Assembly: GCF_033807715.1 (NCBI RefSeq) | Contig: NC_084590.1 | Coordinates: 36,111,505-36,175,504 of the forward strand | Reading direction: 5' to 3' | Length of the DNA: 64,000 nucleotides | DNA from: Cololabis saira | Taxonomy: Eukaryota; Chordata; Actinopteri; Beloniformes; Belonidae | Shown: positions 38,101 to 55,690 of the stretch, piece after piece | Layout: every line of letters starts with the position of its first letter | Position numbering within the stretch: the stretch's first letter is position 1 | Made by a program: the position numbers and the translations under genes | Notes under the pieces: generated by a model | Databases searched by the model: none | Told to the model about the DNA's origin: nothing | Seen by the model: the letters and a program-made list of their open reading frames with translations, nothing else

Positions 38101-41100
38101 AGTCGGAGATCTTGAAGCATGGAGTGCTTGAGCAGTCAAAAGAGGAAGTCATCATTCAGGTAGAACATTCAGATTTTCTCTACCATTCCCTAGATTGCAT
38201 TTATAAACTACACTTAATTGATGTAGATGTTTTCATTAGTAGATTTGATAACAAATAACTCCTCCTGTGAGGAACCATAAGTGGAAGCTGGTTTAAACAT
38301 TGAAAATAAGTTACAACAATTTCAAATACACACAGGAAAAAAGGGCTTTACAGTAAATTTACTGCTATCAACAAATAGGCCTACTTCTAATTAAGTGAGA
38401 CTAAAGCAGCAGTGATTGAGCTGAAGTGAGCTGAACTGCAGTTCAGTTCCCACTGGGGAGCTGAACTGACACCAAAAAAAGCGTTCTTTTCCTGGTGCCG
38501 GGGGTGAAGGGACAACCTCAAGAAAGGGTGCTGAGTTTATATGCCAAGAATGGAGTCAGCATATTGAGCCGTTGATTCTTGTTTTTCTGCTCGGTGGATC
38601 TTATACAGATTTCTGTTGACTAAAATCCAGCGTGTAACTGCTACGAGTCCATGTGAAGATGATCTGTTCCAACTACAGTGGAGATTGAAAACTTGTCACC
38701 AGTAACATGAAAATTTTAGATCACCTTTTAAATCAGAATCCAGTCTGGTGGTCTGTTGTACGTAAATAAGTAAGAATTGGCATCAATACAAGTGAATTGA
38801 GCTAAGTTTGATCCGTTCCGAATGAATGTGTAAAAATCAGGCAGTGTTCAAATTAACGGCATGAACTCACCTTCAACTCTGACCACAAACTGCAGTGGCA
38901 GGAGAGGAAGATCAAGATATGAAATAGTTAATGGTGTTACAAAGACTTTAATGTTTAAATCTGAAAGGATGCCACCGTAAAATGTCATCATTTATTTGCA
39001 CTGTTACAATTTATTTTGCTCTAACTGGGACACGACTCAGTTTGAAGTTCATAATGGTGGACTGTAATTCAAACTATTTCCAATTCTATATTAGACGGCT
39101 TTCTTACACTTCTACACAGCCTTATAACAAAAACGTCTCATACAATGTTTATATATGTATATATGCTGCTGCTGGTGTCTGTCCTTACATGAATCCTCTT
39201 CATGCGTCTTTTGCTATTATATTCACTCTCACTCTGTGTGTTGCCTGTTGCGTTGCAGCGGCAGCTCAAACACCCATTTATCCACAATCTGCAGGACTGT
39301 TGGCAGACACACCGCCACCTCTTCATTAGTGAGTTATTAGATGTGAAAGATGGTAGTTTAACCCTCCTCTCCTCTGTTAATCCTATTTGTGTTCCTGAGA
39401 AGTTGAGTTTTCCCTCCCTGGTCCCGTATTGACATGACGTACACTGTTGCACATCCACCCTCCAATACATCTCTGGATTGTGCAGTGGTTTGCTGCCATC
39501 TAATGAGAGTGTTGGGTAAAGCTCTGTGTGGCCGCAGCTGCTGCATGACTCCAGTTGTTAACAACTAACACAGATGTTATTGTCTTGTGAAAAAAGAAAC
39601 TTTTGCCTCAGTTTGATATATTAATACACATAAAAAAAGAATCTGGTCCTAGGTCTTAAAATAAGGTGAATCCCAGTTCATATGAACACATGGCATATTA
39701 CACTGTGTCATAGTTTATGTAACAATAATTAAACCAGAACGTGTCATTTTACAGTACAGAAAATTATTCACAAGAGGATAACATTCAAGACAGCTGCTAA
39801 TCTTCCCACAAGTGGATGTCCCGGCCAGTTCATTTCAAGGTCATACTGTGCAGAGAAACTGCTAAAAACTCAAGAGCTAAATATTAGACGATACAGGTCA
39901 CAATTATCAAGTTAGATGAGAATGTGTATGAGGTAGGAATGGACGATATTTTACCGTTCACGATATACCGTCAAAAAAATTCCCCACGGTAAGAATTTGT
40001 CATCTCCCGGTAAAAACGATAAATTCCCATTGATGACGTTTTTGAAGGAAGGAAGGAAGGAAGGAAGGAAGGAAGGAAGGAAGGAAGGAAGGAAGGAAGG
40101 AAGGAAGGAAGGAAGGAAGGAAGGAAGGAAGGAAGGAAGGAAGGAAGGAAGGAAGGAAGGAAGGAAGGAAGGAAGGAAGGAAGGAAGGAAGGAAGGAAGG
40201 AAGGAAGGAAGGAAGGAAGGAAGGAAGGAAGGAAGGAAGGAAGGAAGGAAGGAAGGAAGGAAGGAAGGAAGGAAGGAAGGAAGGAAGGAAGGAAGGAAGG
40301 AAGGAAGGAAGGAAGGAAGGAAGGAAGGAAGGAAGGAAGGAAGGAAGGAAGGAAGGAAGGAAGGAAGGAAGGAAGGAAGGAAGGAAGGAAGGAAGGAAGG
40401 AAGGAAGGAAGGAAGGAAGGAAGGAAGGAAGGAAGGAAGGAAGGAAGGAAGGAAGGAAGGAAGGAAGGAAGGAAGGAAGGAAGGAAGGAAGGAAGGAAGG
40501 AAGGAAGGAAGGAAGGAAGGAAGGAAGGAAGGAAGGAAGGAAGGAAGGAAGGAAGGAAGGAAGGAAGGAAGGAAGGAAGGAAGGAAGGAAGGAAGGAAGG
40601 AAGGAAGGAAGGAAGGAAGGAAGGAAGGAAGGAAGGAAGGAAGGAAGGAAGGAAGGAAGGAAGGAAGGAAGGAAGGAAGGAAGGAAGGAAGGAAGGAAGG
40701 AAGGAAGGAAGGAAGGAAGGAAGGAAGGAAGGAAGGAAGGAAGGAAGGAAGGAAGGAAGGAAGGAAGGAAGGAAGGAAGGAAGGAAGGAAGGAAGGAAGG
40801 AAGGAAGGAAGGAAGGAAGGAAGGAAGGAAGGAAGGAAGGAAGGAAGGAAGGAAGGAAGGAAGGAAGGAAGGAAGGAAGGAAGGAAGGAAGGAAGGAAGG
40901 AAGGAAGGAAGGAAGGAAGGAAGGAAGGAAGGAAGGAAGGAAGGAAGGAAGGAAGGAAGGAAGGAAGGAAGGAAGGAAGGAAGGAAGGAAGGAAGGAAGG
41001 AAGGAAGGAAGGAAGGAAGGAAGGAAGGAAGGAAGGAAGGAAGGAAGGAAGGAGCGAGCGAGCGAGCTGAATTGGTATTTCTTTATCGTCATTTTGATCG

Positions 41101-43627
41101 GGATAAATGCCAGAAATTATCGTGATACATTTTTTGGTCCATACCGCGCATCCCTAGTATGAGGCCACATTTACAAAAACACTGCACACGGTTGGTGTGA
41201 TTGGAAGGAATACCAGTGAACAGCGTCTTCTCTAAAAATAAATGAATAAATAAATCAAACACATGGCTTTAAGTCATAGGTTTGCAGAGCTGTATCTGAA
41301 TTAATGAGAAGATTATAGAGGGATGTGTTTACAGTTTACATTAATTTGTTTATTATTTCATCTCCTGCACCTCCTTGACTCCCAGTCGGGGTCATGGTCG
41401 GTTGAGGACGATCCCGGCTGCCGAGAAGGCGACGGGCTGCCAGCACATCACCGGGATAAAGTGGAGGTGTTTGAGCAAAGTTGTGCAGCCCTGCATTTGG
41501 CAAATAAATAACTAGATAAACATCTACAAACATGGTATTACAGTGCGTTAAGCACAGAGGTGGAGGGATGATGATTTGGGCTTGTTTTGTAGCCAAAGAA
41601 CCTGAGTCGAGCTGGTCTTTATAGATAAATATCCACCTACATGAATGTAGGGCCATCACGCAAAAAGAGGACATGTTTCCTTTTTTACATTCCCATTGAT
41701 GTATTTGTTGGTCTTTTTTTCATGGTTCTAAAAATAAACACAATCTAATACAAGATTAACAGAAAGGTACAAGCTTGTACATTTCTGGCCGAACCAGTTT
41801 CCTGACTTTTCCTTCCCCATGCAACAGTAGGATGAGCACGATTTTTGTTTAGTTTGCTCCATATAAATGTTTAAGTTAAAACTACTCCAGCTTAAATAAA
41901 CTCGGGTACTGTTTTCAGCGTTTTTGTGTTCCGTCCCTGCAGTGTTTGACTACTGCTACGCTGGAGACCTGCACACTTACTGGGCACTGAAGAGCCGGTT
42001 TGAGGAGGATGAGGTCCGCCTGTTTGCTGCAGAGCTGGGCAGTGCGCTGGGTGTGTGTTTGTTAATGTTCCCCACTTTAAGCTTTGGCTTTGACTTGTTA
42101 TACAGTAGGTCTAACAAAAGGTATATACGACTATCTTTTGTCTTCTCTAGGATTTCTCCATGACCTGGGAATAATTCATAGAGACATAAAGGTGTGATTT
42201 TAGATCAAGACCTTTTCTTTGTAGGTGCATTAGTGACATTTCTGCTCTGATCTGATCTGACAGTGATCGCTTGTCCTGTTTTTCAGATGGAGAACATCCT
42301 TTTAAGTGACCAAGGTAATGCTTGTCTTTATTTACAGCGTAGCACACTGTTATTGATGTGTGTAATCTGGTTAGAGAAGCTTATGTTTGCAGTAACTGCT
42401 GTGGCGGCACATACACTATCATCATCTCAGAGGTCATCATTGTTCAGGAACTGGCTGTAAATATTTTCTGTATTGTGCTTTGCCTCGATTCAGGTCACCT
42501 TCGTTTGTGTGATTTTGGACTCTCGCGCCGTCTTCAACGAGGAGGACGAGCATTTACGATATGTGGAACGATTCAGTACATGGGTGAGATCTCCCAAATG
42601 AAATCTTTTCTTGAGGGAATTTTCTTCACTTGTGAAGGCTGTTTAAGATGGTTTTGTACTGTCATTTTTGTGTCATTTTTCAGTGTATTTTATTTTTTAT
42701 CCTGTGATAAATCGTGTGAAAAAGTCTGGTCTTCCTCATTCCTGCTACACTTGCATGAATGATCTTGCATGCTCCCTCTGGATCCATTTGATCCCGTGAT
42801 GAAACGGAGGCATCTATGATGTACTTTACATGTTTCGCAATACTTTTTCTCTGTTGTTTTTTCCCCTAGCCTGTTTCAAATTTCATGTCTACCCTTTAAA
42901 ATCTTCTAATCTGAGCTCTAGTGACGTTTTCTGTTTTGTCTGAGCAGCTCCTGAAGTTTTAAGAGCGGGTCCATACAACCATGCTGCAGATTGGTGGTCT
43001 CTAGGGATTCTGTTGTTCTCACTGGTGACAGGAGACGTAAGACTTCTCAGATCAGCACGCTGTGAAACACTGATTATTAGCCATTTTGTTTTTAATGAGC
43101 TCATTTCTCCTTTGGCAGTTTCCAGTAGCTGCAGAGCCAGATCACAGCAGCATGTGGAGGAAGGTCAGAGATTTTCCTTATGCTTTTCCAAGGACCTTCA
43201 CCTCTGCTCTGACCCAACTGCTCACTGAGGTCTGTAAGCGTGAGCCTTCTGCTTCTTATTTCTACACTTTGCTCTTCTCAAATGAGATAATGACACTTTA
43301 CGTGTTTTTATTCCTTTGTGGATTCAGCTTTTATGCAAGAATCCGGTGGCTCGCCTTCGAAATCTGGACTGTTTCAAGATGCAGGCCTTCTTCCGTGGCT
43401 TCTCGTTTGATTCGTACATCCTTCAGAAAACACCGGTCCAGTTCATCTTGGAGCTCAGGTCCCACCCGGACTGGGAAGCCAAGTCCATGCGAGGCATCTC
43501 GCTGGACCAATTTGAACACTTTGACTGTGACCAATTCCTCAACTCCCCTTCGAGTCCTACTGAACTCTCTCCTACTTTGGCCCAAGTTTGTCTGAGCTTG
43601 ACAGCAGAGCAGACATGTAAAGCATAA
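35107..43627 (+). CDS. rskr: Ribosomal protein S6 kinase-related protein (RSKR/SgK494-like AGC kinase), 12 exons
   Basis: Exons joined in frame: 35107-35136, 37586-37843, 37935-38018, 38091-38159, 39259-39328, 41943-42050, 42151-42191, 42287-42314, 42494-42583, 42948-43036, 43119-43229, 43328-43627 (1278 nt, 425 aa). It is a Ser/Thr kinase of the AGC group. The glycine loop IAKGSFG lies near residue 103. Lys124 is in AVK, helix-C Glu is about 142, HRDIK has Asp218 with Asn223 downstream, DFG starts at Asp236, and APE is at 260-262. All residues needed for catalysis are present. The N-terminus [10 protein letters not shown] could be myristoylated (inference). Substrates are unknown to me. The start was chosen because exon 1 splices in phase 0 into the conserved frame; the upstream ATG is out of frame. 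Position between bltp2 and aldoc matches vertebrate synteny. Confidence 0.9.
35455..36545 (+). mobile_element. LINE fragment with broken reverse transcriptase
   Basis: The + strand encodes reverse transcriptase blocks: [40 protein letters not shown] and, after a frameshift near 35715, GGDTNLF. It then gives the C-terminal part ([20 protein letters not shown], then [10 protein letters not shown]). It is a jockey/CR1-like non-LTR element, dead, in rskr intron 1. Confidence 0.8.
36546..37585. other. rskr intron 1, right part
   Basis: AT-rich sequence with short open frames but no recognisable gene. Its first 300 bp may be LINE 3' UTR (repeated TAGATTTAATTGAT). Confidence 0.3.
38160..39258. other. 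rskr intron 4
   Basis: Intronic sequence with no recognisable gene or complete element. Short inverted CAGTTCAG motifs occur near 38435-38470. Confidence 0.3.
39926..41164. mobile_element. hAT MITE inflated by a GGAA array
   Basis: Element 39934-41156 starts TAGGAATGGACGATATTTTA and ends ACCGCGCATCCCTA. It is flanked by the exact 8-bp repeat GTATGAGG (39926-39933 and 41157-41164). Inner flanks such as CGATATACCG and ATTATCGTGATAC are inverted relatives. Outside the array only about 210 bp belong to the element. It lies in rskr intron 5. Confidence 0.88.
40044..41053. repeat. (GGAA)n array, about 1.01 kb, apparently uninterrupted
   Basis: About 252 perfect tetranucleotide units are followed at 41053 by a short GAGC run. 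Both strands are open in all frames, giving 357-373 aa pseudo-ORFs of Lys-Glu-Gly-Arg or Phe-Leu-Pro-Ser repeats. These are not genes. Confidence 0.98.
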
Positions 43628-44335
43628 GACTGAACTATTTTACAGTTTTAAAGGTGCCTTTTTCTGTCTATATTGAAAAATTGTCACAAGAAAGTTTCAT
43701 TTTTCATGTCATGATGCCGTGTGGGAGTTGACGGTCTCTCTGTGTGTATTATTCGATTAACTTCAATTCACCTCATTAATACTTCACTTATCCCCGAAGG
43801 GAAATCATATATTGCGGTAACTGTAGGTAAATCTCTTTAACGAGTCCAGATGGTTATAGCTGTGGACAGGAGGGATCTTTCACCTCTACCTGAAGTCACA
43901 GACGGGTTTGTTGCAGTGTAATGTGAAGAAGGTGCTTAGCGTCGCCCATTATGGTTTCCATGGATCCTTCTTTGCACAATTCATAACAATCCTCAGATAA
44001 GAGCCACTCGTCTTTGTTTAGCTTTTTTTCTCCAATCCTTGGCTCTGATGCTGCTCCTCCAACAGATGACTGCACATGGGATTGAACATAACAGACTCGT
44101 AAAGAGAATATGGCTACAAGTGCTGAAGGACCCACGGTTCCTCAGGACATCCAGCCGGCCTGCTCTGTCTCTTCAGTAGACGGAGTTAGTTTTGTGTCTC
44201 TAGTCCGTTGTTTGGATAAATCTGCAGTATTGAAATATCACACTTGTATTTTACTCGTTGTGTGTTTGTGGCCTTTGTTTCAAAGATCGTTTTACATTTC
44301 TTTGCCTGCTCATCAAGTAATATCTTCCAAATAAA
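43628..44335 (+). terminator. rskr: rskr 3' UTR with poly(A) signal
   Basis: AATAAA at 44330-44335 is the likely poly(A) signal. A LINE-tail-like piece (CACTTATCCCCGAAGGGAAAT, about 43764-43920) is embedded in the UTR. Confidence 0.55.
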
Positions 44336-44344
44336 AAAGGGATT

Positions 44345-46740
44345 CAAGCATACTTAATAAATAACCAACCGACTCAGGGTTAGAATCTCTCCTGATAGAT
44401 TCAAATACAATTTATAGTCATGTACAAAACCAGCTCTTTTAATGGGTTTTTGAGGTGAAACAGAATAACAATAACCATCTGATCATAGTCCATCTTAAAG
44501 TTAATATAACCCCGGAAAATAACATCAGACTTTTTTCACTGTGCCATTTTTCATTTGGAAACTAAGGTCAACATTCATGCAGGCAATACTAAGTCTTTCT
44601 TTACTGCCTTACTAGGATTTAAGGATGAGTTCCACTCAGGGGCAGCTAATCAATCAGAAACTACAAAACCAGATTTTTTGATAGATTTCCTGTTTGTAGC
44701 ATTCAGGTGTATCTTAACCCAATGCCAAGAGGGAAGTTACTAAGCTACCGCTGCTGTTTACCAATCTGAAAAAGTGTATGTATTCATTTAAAATGTAATT
44801 CAGGGTTTAATTTTATACAGTGAGAAAAATTATGCATGAGCAGATAACATTCAAGTCAGTCACTAATCGTTCCAGGAGTGGACATTCCTGGACATTTTCC
44901 CCAAGGTACTTAGAAAAATACCAACAAAAACAACAACAAACAGAACAAAACAAGAGCTATACCCACAAGCCTCACTGAGTGTGTTTAATGCTAAAGTCCA
45001 TCACAGCACCACTGTAGGAAGTACGGTTTGTTTGGAAAAGTCAAGCCTTCGCTGTTTCAAGGAAACAAGGTAGCACAACAGAAGTTTGCAAAACTACATC
45101 CGAACAAACCGCAAGAATCTGAAACAATGTCATGTGGGCAAATGAGACTGAACTCCAGGTGTTTGGCCTCCACCTCATAACGCTTTTATTTATTTCTATT
45201 TTTTCTAAGTTCAAAAACTATGCCAGGTTGGCTTTAGCGTCATATTTAAGGTCATATTTACACCATGTCAAGCAAATAAACGTTTTATGCAGATTAAGAG
45301 GATTATCCCTTAAAGATCCATTTCATAATATAATTGTTTGAGAAAACAAGTTTTTTACATTTTTGTGTTCCGGCCATCGACTATCTACTTTATTCACAAC
45401 ACTATAAGGCCTCTTCAGTGAGTGCTGCTCAGTCTCAGGTGCATGAATCTGGACACAGAATGGCCAACATTTATCCTCCCGTCGACCTATTTAGAGGATC
45501 CTTCACAAATCCATCGAGGACAACCAAAATAGCACCGAAAATTGAGGACCAGATAAAGTATCATCATTACATGTTTTTAATTAGGCAACAGAGAAAAAAA
45601 ACGAGGGGTCCCAGCGGAGGCAGGCTTGTATAATTGCTGTGCTTCTGGAAGTCGTGCATCTATTTAAAACTGCAGCTCCTGAATGGGAGAGCAGCAGCTC
45701 CTCCTTGCGCTGCCTCCTGACTTTGTATTCCCTCTCAGGCCCCTGTCTTAGACAGGTCCACCATGTCTGTGTTGTGGCTCTACCGTGGCAGCAGTCCAGT
45801 GACACATATCCAGTTTCAGAGACACACTGACCCAAAATAGCTAAGAGAGGAGTTCCCTGAAATGCCGGCGACTCGTCCCACTGAGATCCACCAAATAGTG
45901 ACATTATATAACAGAACATATATATAAAAGTTATTTTAACGTATCATATAGTGCATCTGTGTGGAGCAACATGGTTAAATGAGCACAAAGAAATTGGAAA
46001 CAATAGACTTGATCCTAATGACACACTTCATTTGTGTTTTAAAGCAAATATTGTCTGTATTCTGTTTTCCTAAGCTTCCAGACAAAACCATTCATACGTG
46101 TAACAAAAAGGCACAAAGCATTTAACTCCTGTCTTCAACCTGGAGAATATATGGTTGACCTCTTGGTCTGCTTTGGGCTTAACCGTCGTACTCTTACGTC
46201 AACACAATTTCAAGCTCACAAGAAAAAGCCAGCGAGTGCATGAATTGCTCTGAGACCTAAACCCCCAGGTAAATCTGAGGATACAAGGAGCAAATTATCA
46301 GGAGACTTGGAACCTTCCCGTGGGCACATTTTTACTAATTAAAATAAAAATAGCACGCCTCGGGAAATGGTTGAATAATCAAATTAGGTTGCCATATGGG
46401 AAGAGTTCTGCAACAGAATACAACACTCAAATTTTGGATCCAAAATAGTGAAGCAACCGTAGTTCTTGTAGATCACAGCTGAAAGAGAAAGTTTCTCAGT
46501 ACAACCTGTTCACGCCTGATTTAGTACATTTTTACAAAGTGACTTTATAAAAATCTGGAATGGGGTTGCATAAGAGTGAAAGAAAGAGAGGAGTTGCGTA
46601 AAAAAGAAGTATTTGGATAGAACAATGAATCATCAAGATTTTCTAACTTATATGGGGCAACGGTGGGTGTCGGAGCCCCGCCCAGAGGTGTGACACACTT
46701 CAGCTGGATACAAACTAGATCTGAGAGCGACACTCCATCA
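44345..46740. other. Spacer between rskr and aldoc
   Basis: A gene-poor stretch of 2.4 kb. Short open frames such as 45334-45633 (+) and 45581-45919 (-) match nothing I recognise and lack splice context. The last few hundred bases should hold the aldoc promoter, but I see no decisive element. Confidence 0.4.
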
Positions 46741-46744
46741 CTGA

Positions 46745-46787
46745 TCATCACATCCGTGGAGGCGACACTTCTGACTTTTTCTCTCAG
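46745..46787 (+). other. aldoc: Probable aldoc non-coding exon 1
   Basis: The sequence ends CTTTTTCTCTCAG at a GTAAAACC donor (gt at 46788). Vertebrate aldolase genes have a non-coding first exon, and the first coding exon begins at 47895 next to an acceptor. The left boundary is uncertain. Confidence 0.5.
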
Positions 46788-47894
46788 GTAAAACCTTTTA
46801 TTACTAAGTCTTATTTCCTTTCTTTAAAACCCCAATTATTGGCAAATGTCTTTTTCTAAATCAAAGTTTTATTTTACTGACTCTCAATGCAAACTTTTTA
46901 CCGTTGGCTTTAATCTAATTTAGACTTTTTGAGTTTTCTTTTGTTTTTACATGCAGCTTTTCTAAATTGACACTTCATATATGACCGCAAAATCCTGTTT
47001 GTGCCTTTTATTTTTCTGTTATATTGTTCATCTCCTTTTCAATATTGGCACCCTCTTGATATAATGGCCTCATTTATTTTCAAGTTTTTCTAACAACATA
47101 AACAACTAAACTCTGTATTTGGCTTATTTTATTCTGTTTTCTGGAAATTTTAAGAATAATATCACTGAGGCCATTATTTTATTTCAAGACGCTGACAATA
47201 TGCAACTTGTACGACTGTAATAAGAAAGTCAAGGAATATATGAGCTGCATCTATTTTGTGTTCTAAACATATAGTTAATTGAAGGAATTTTTGTTTTTAC
47301 TATCATCGAGTATTCCAGCTTTAAAGTTTTATGGTCCCCTTGCACTTTCCGACATTTGCACTGCGTGCCAGGTTTTTCAAACCTTAATCTTTCATCATGA
47401 TGCCTGGATTTAATTTATTAGCCCTTAAAGCCAAACAAGGAAAACACATCAAAACACTGACATGCATCGTTGTTCAGATCAGGAAGCATGGAGAATAAAA
47501 CAGGTGCCAAGGGTTCGCACCACCAGGCTTAGAGAGTGAAACTGGAAAATCTTAAAATATTGAAGAGAAAATTGGAAAAAAAAACACTGGAAGAGACTAA
47601 ATCGGAAAATAGGAAGGACTCAAGAGTCAAGTAAAATTGCAATCAATTAAATCAATAAATCAATTAAACTATGTTTCATTACCCAGTAAAAAAATATATT
47701 ACTTCTAACAAATCTGTTGTCTCTGTCTTCATAAAGGAGAGATGAAGAAGCAAATTTCTTAAATTAAATTGAATCCATAGGACATTTTGCATCCAAATGA
47801 GTGTCGTAGCCGTTGCCCCCTTCCTCGTGCCAGGGAGTGAATAATCACAAAATAACATCTTTTACCAAAGGCTGTTCAGAGAATCAGTCACAGG

Positions 47895-54002
<6,108 letters not shown>

Positions 54003-54604
54003 AGTGTCGAAGATTTTAAAGTAGTCACATATATTGTTCTGCTTAGGTTTCTTCTGAATACTGGCACACATGGTCACATAATGTTGAATGAAGACAAATG
54101 AATACGTGTTTTCTGCTTTGACACATGAGGACAATCAGAACAGAGCTAAAGCTTTAAAACATCACAATACTGACTTCCCATCCACTGCAAGAATATAGAT
54201 GTAACTGATGTTAGAGAGATATTGTTCAGCGCTTTTTATGTGGAAGTATACTGAAATCTGTCTATAAGTGAGTTAACTTTTGCATTATTTAATTTTCACA
54301 CTAATTTAGCAATAAACTTGAAAAAGTAGAAATGACGCATGGAATTAGCGCTGGGCTAATTTGCTGCTTAAATACCTAAGCAGAGTATCAGTAGCTCAAC
54401 AGTAAATGCAACACGTATCATGTTATTGTTCACAGCAATATACTCTTATAAACACACTAGAATCTGATAAACATAGTTGTATGTAATGTGGAAAAAAAGA
54501 CTCATCTGTAAAAGTCTGCTTTGTTTGTGGGATGTCACACTTCTGATAAGTTTACTGTACTGAGTCACATGTTGGGAAAAATATTTCATATAAGACACAA
54601 TAAA
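54003..54604 (+). terminator. aldoc: aldoc 3' UTR with poly(A) signal
   Basis: AATAAA at 54599-54604 is the likely poly(A) signal. No coding frame is present. Confidence 0.6.
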
Positions 54605-54839
54605 AGTTAATAATTGCTCCATGATTTATTGTCCAGTATTTACATTTCCACAGCTTGGTAAGTATGTCTCTCGACAACAGTTACTGTTGTATTTCAGTCT
54701 ACATAAAGTGGCCCTGTGATTTCTTGAAGATTAAATCTTACAGTCCAAGTGACGGTGTCATTGACAGACTTGTGCAGACCTTAATGCCAAGCTGATGATG
54801 ACCCTTAATTTCAATTGGTTGTGTTGATGCGAGGAAACA

Positions 54840-54910
54840 TCTACTACTGCTACTGTCATTTAGCAGACACTTTTATCCAAAGCGACTTACATCCAAGAGA
54901 ACAACACAAG
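54840..54910 (-). mobile_element. SINE/L2 tail fragment
   Basis: CATTTAGCAGACACTTTTAT followed by CCAAAGCGACTTACATCCAA is the minus-strand form of the fish-wide SINE/L2 tail seen at 4783. Confidence 0.6.
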
Positions 54911-55690
54911 CAAGAAATCACATAGGAGGTTCCAGTTGGATAAGTGCTGGTCAGACTGCTGTCACGCCAGTGCTAGAATTTTTTTTTGTTCTCTTCCCAC
55001 CCAACACAACAGTCCCTTTATAAAAGAAAGCTTGTCCTGCAAAGAGCGGAACAAATCTTCAAACTAATTCTGATTAAAAGAGAAGTTTAGATGCAAAGAT
55101 GCTCCTTAAAGAGTTGAGTCTTTGTGCCATTTTTTCCTATAATCTGTATTATTTGCATTCCGTTCTGCTGTGTGATTTCATGTGTACGTTCCATGATTAT
55201 GAGAGCAAATGATGCTTCCTTCATGATGGCTCCAAATCTTTTTACTGTCCCAGCAACTTACTTGCTGGATATAAACTGGCAGGCAAATCTGATCTGTTCT
55301 GAGCACAGCTCAGAAGATGAACTGTGATGTGTTTTAAATTGTTCTGTTATATTTTTAGTTTAGTGGGTTCAGGGTATTTTCCCTTAATAAAGGGATTTAC
55401 CCATAATGAGAGTAGTTAGTTGCTAGTAAGTCTTTTACAGACCTCTGTCAGTCTGGGGTTTGATGTTTGGCTTTTCTAGTGGCCACAGAGGTGAGTGGTG
55501 CTGCATCTTTATAGGGATCCTATGAACTTTGCAACCCTCTTTGCTTTTTGGGGTGTTTGATTATCTGTGGTGTTACTCTTAGTTGGTTGCTTGTCTTACA
55601 TTTATTTGTAGTATGATTGGTGAGCATGTATGGTCGTCTTTATAACCATAGTAAATTTCCCTTTTTTTTTTTTTTACCGTAAAATGTGTT
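54911..55690. other. Spacer before the L2 LINE
   Basis: I see no recognisable gene or bounded repeat here, apart from T-rich runs near 55660. Confidence 0.3.

Noticed and set aside
39971..41092. Long open frames (357 and 373 aa) on both strands
   Set aside because: Pure consequences of the GGAA repeat, which has no stop in any frame; composition is a 4-residue repeat.
45334..45919. Overlapping 99-aa (+) and 112-aa (-) frames between rskr and aldoc
   Set aside because: No recognisable domain, no splice context, and frames overlap on opposite strands.
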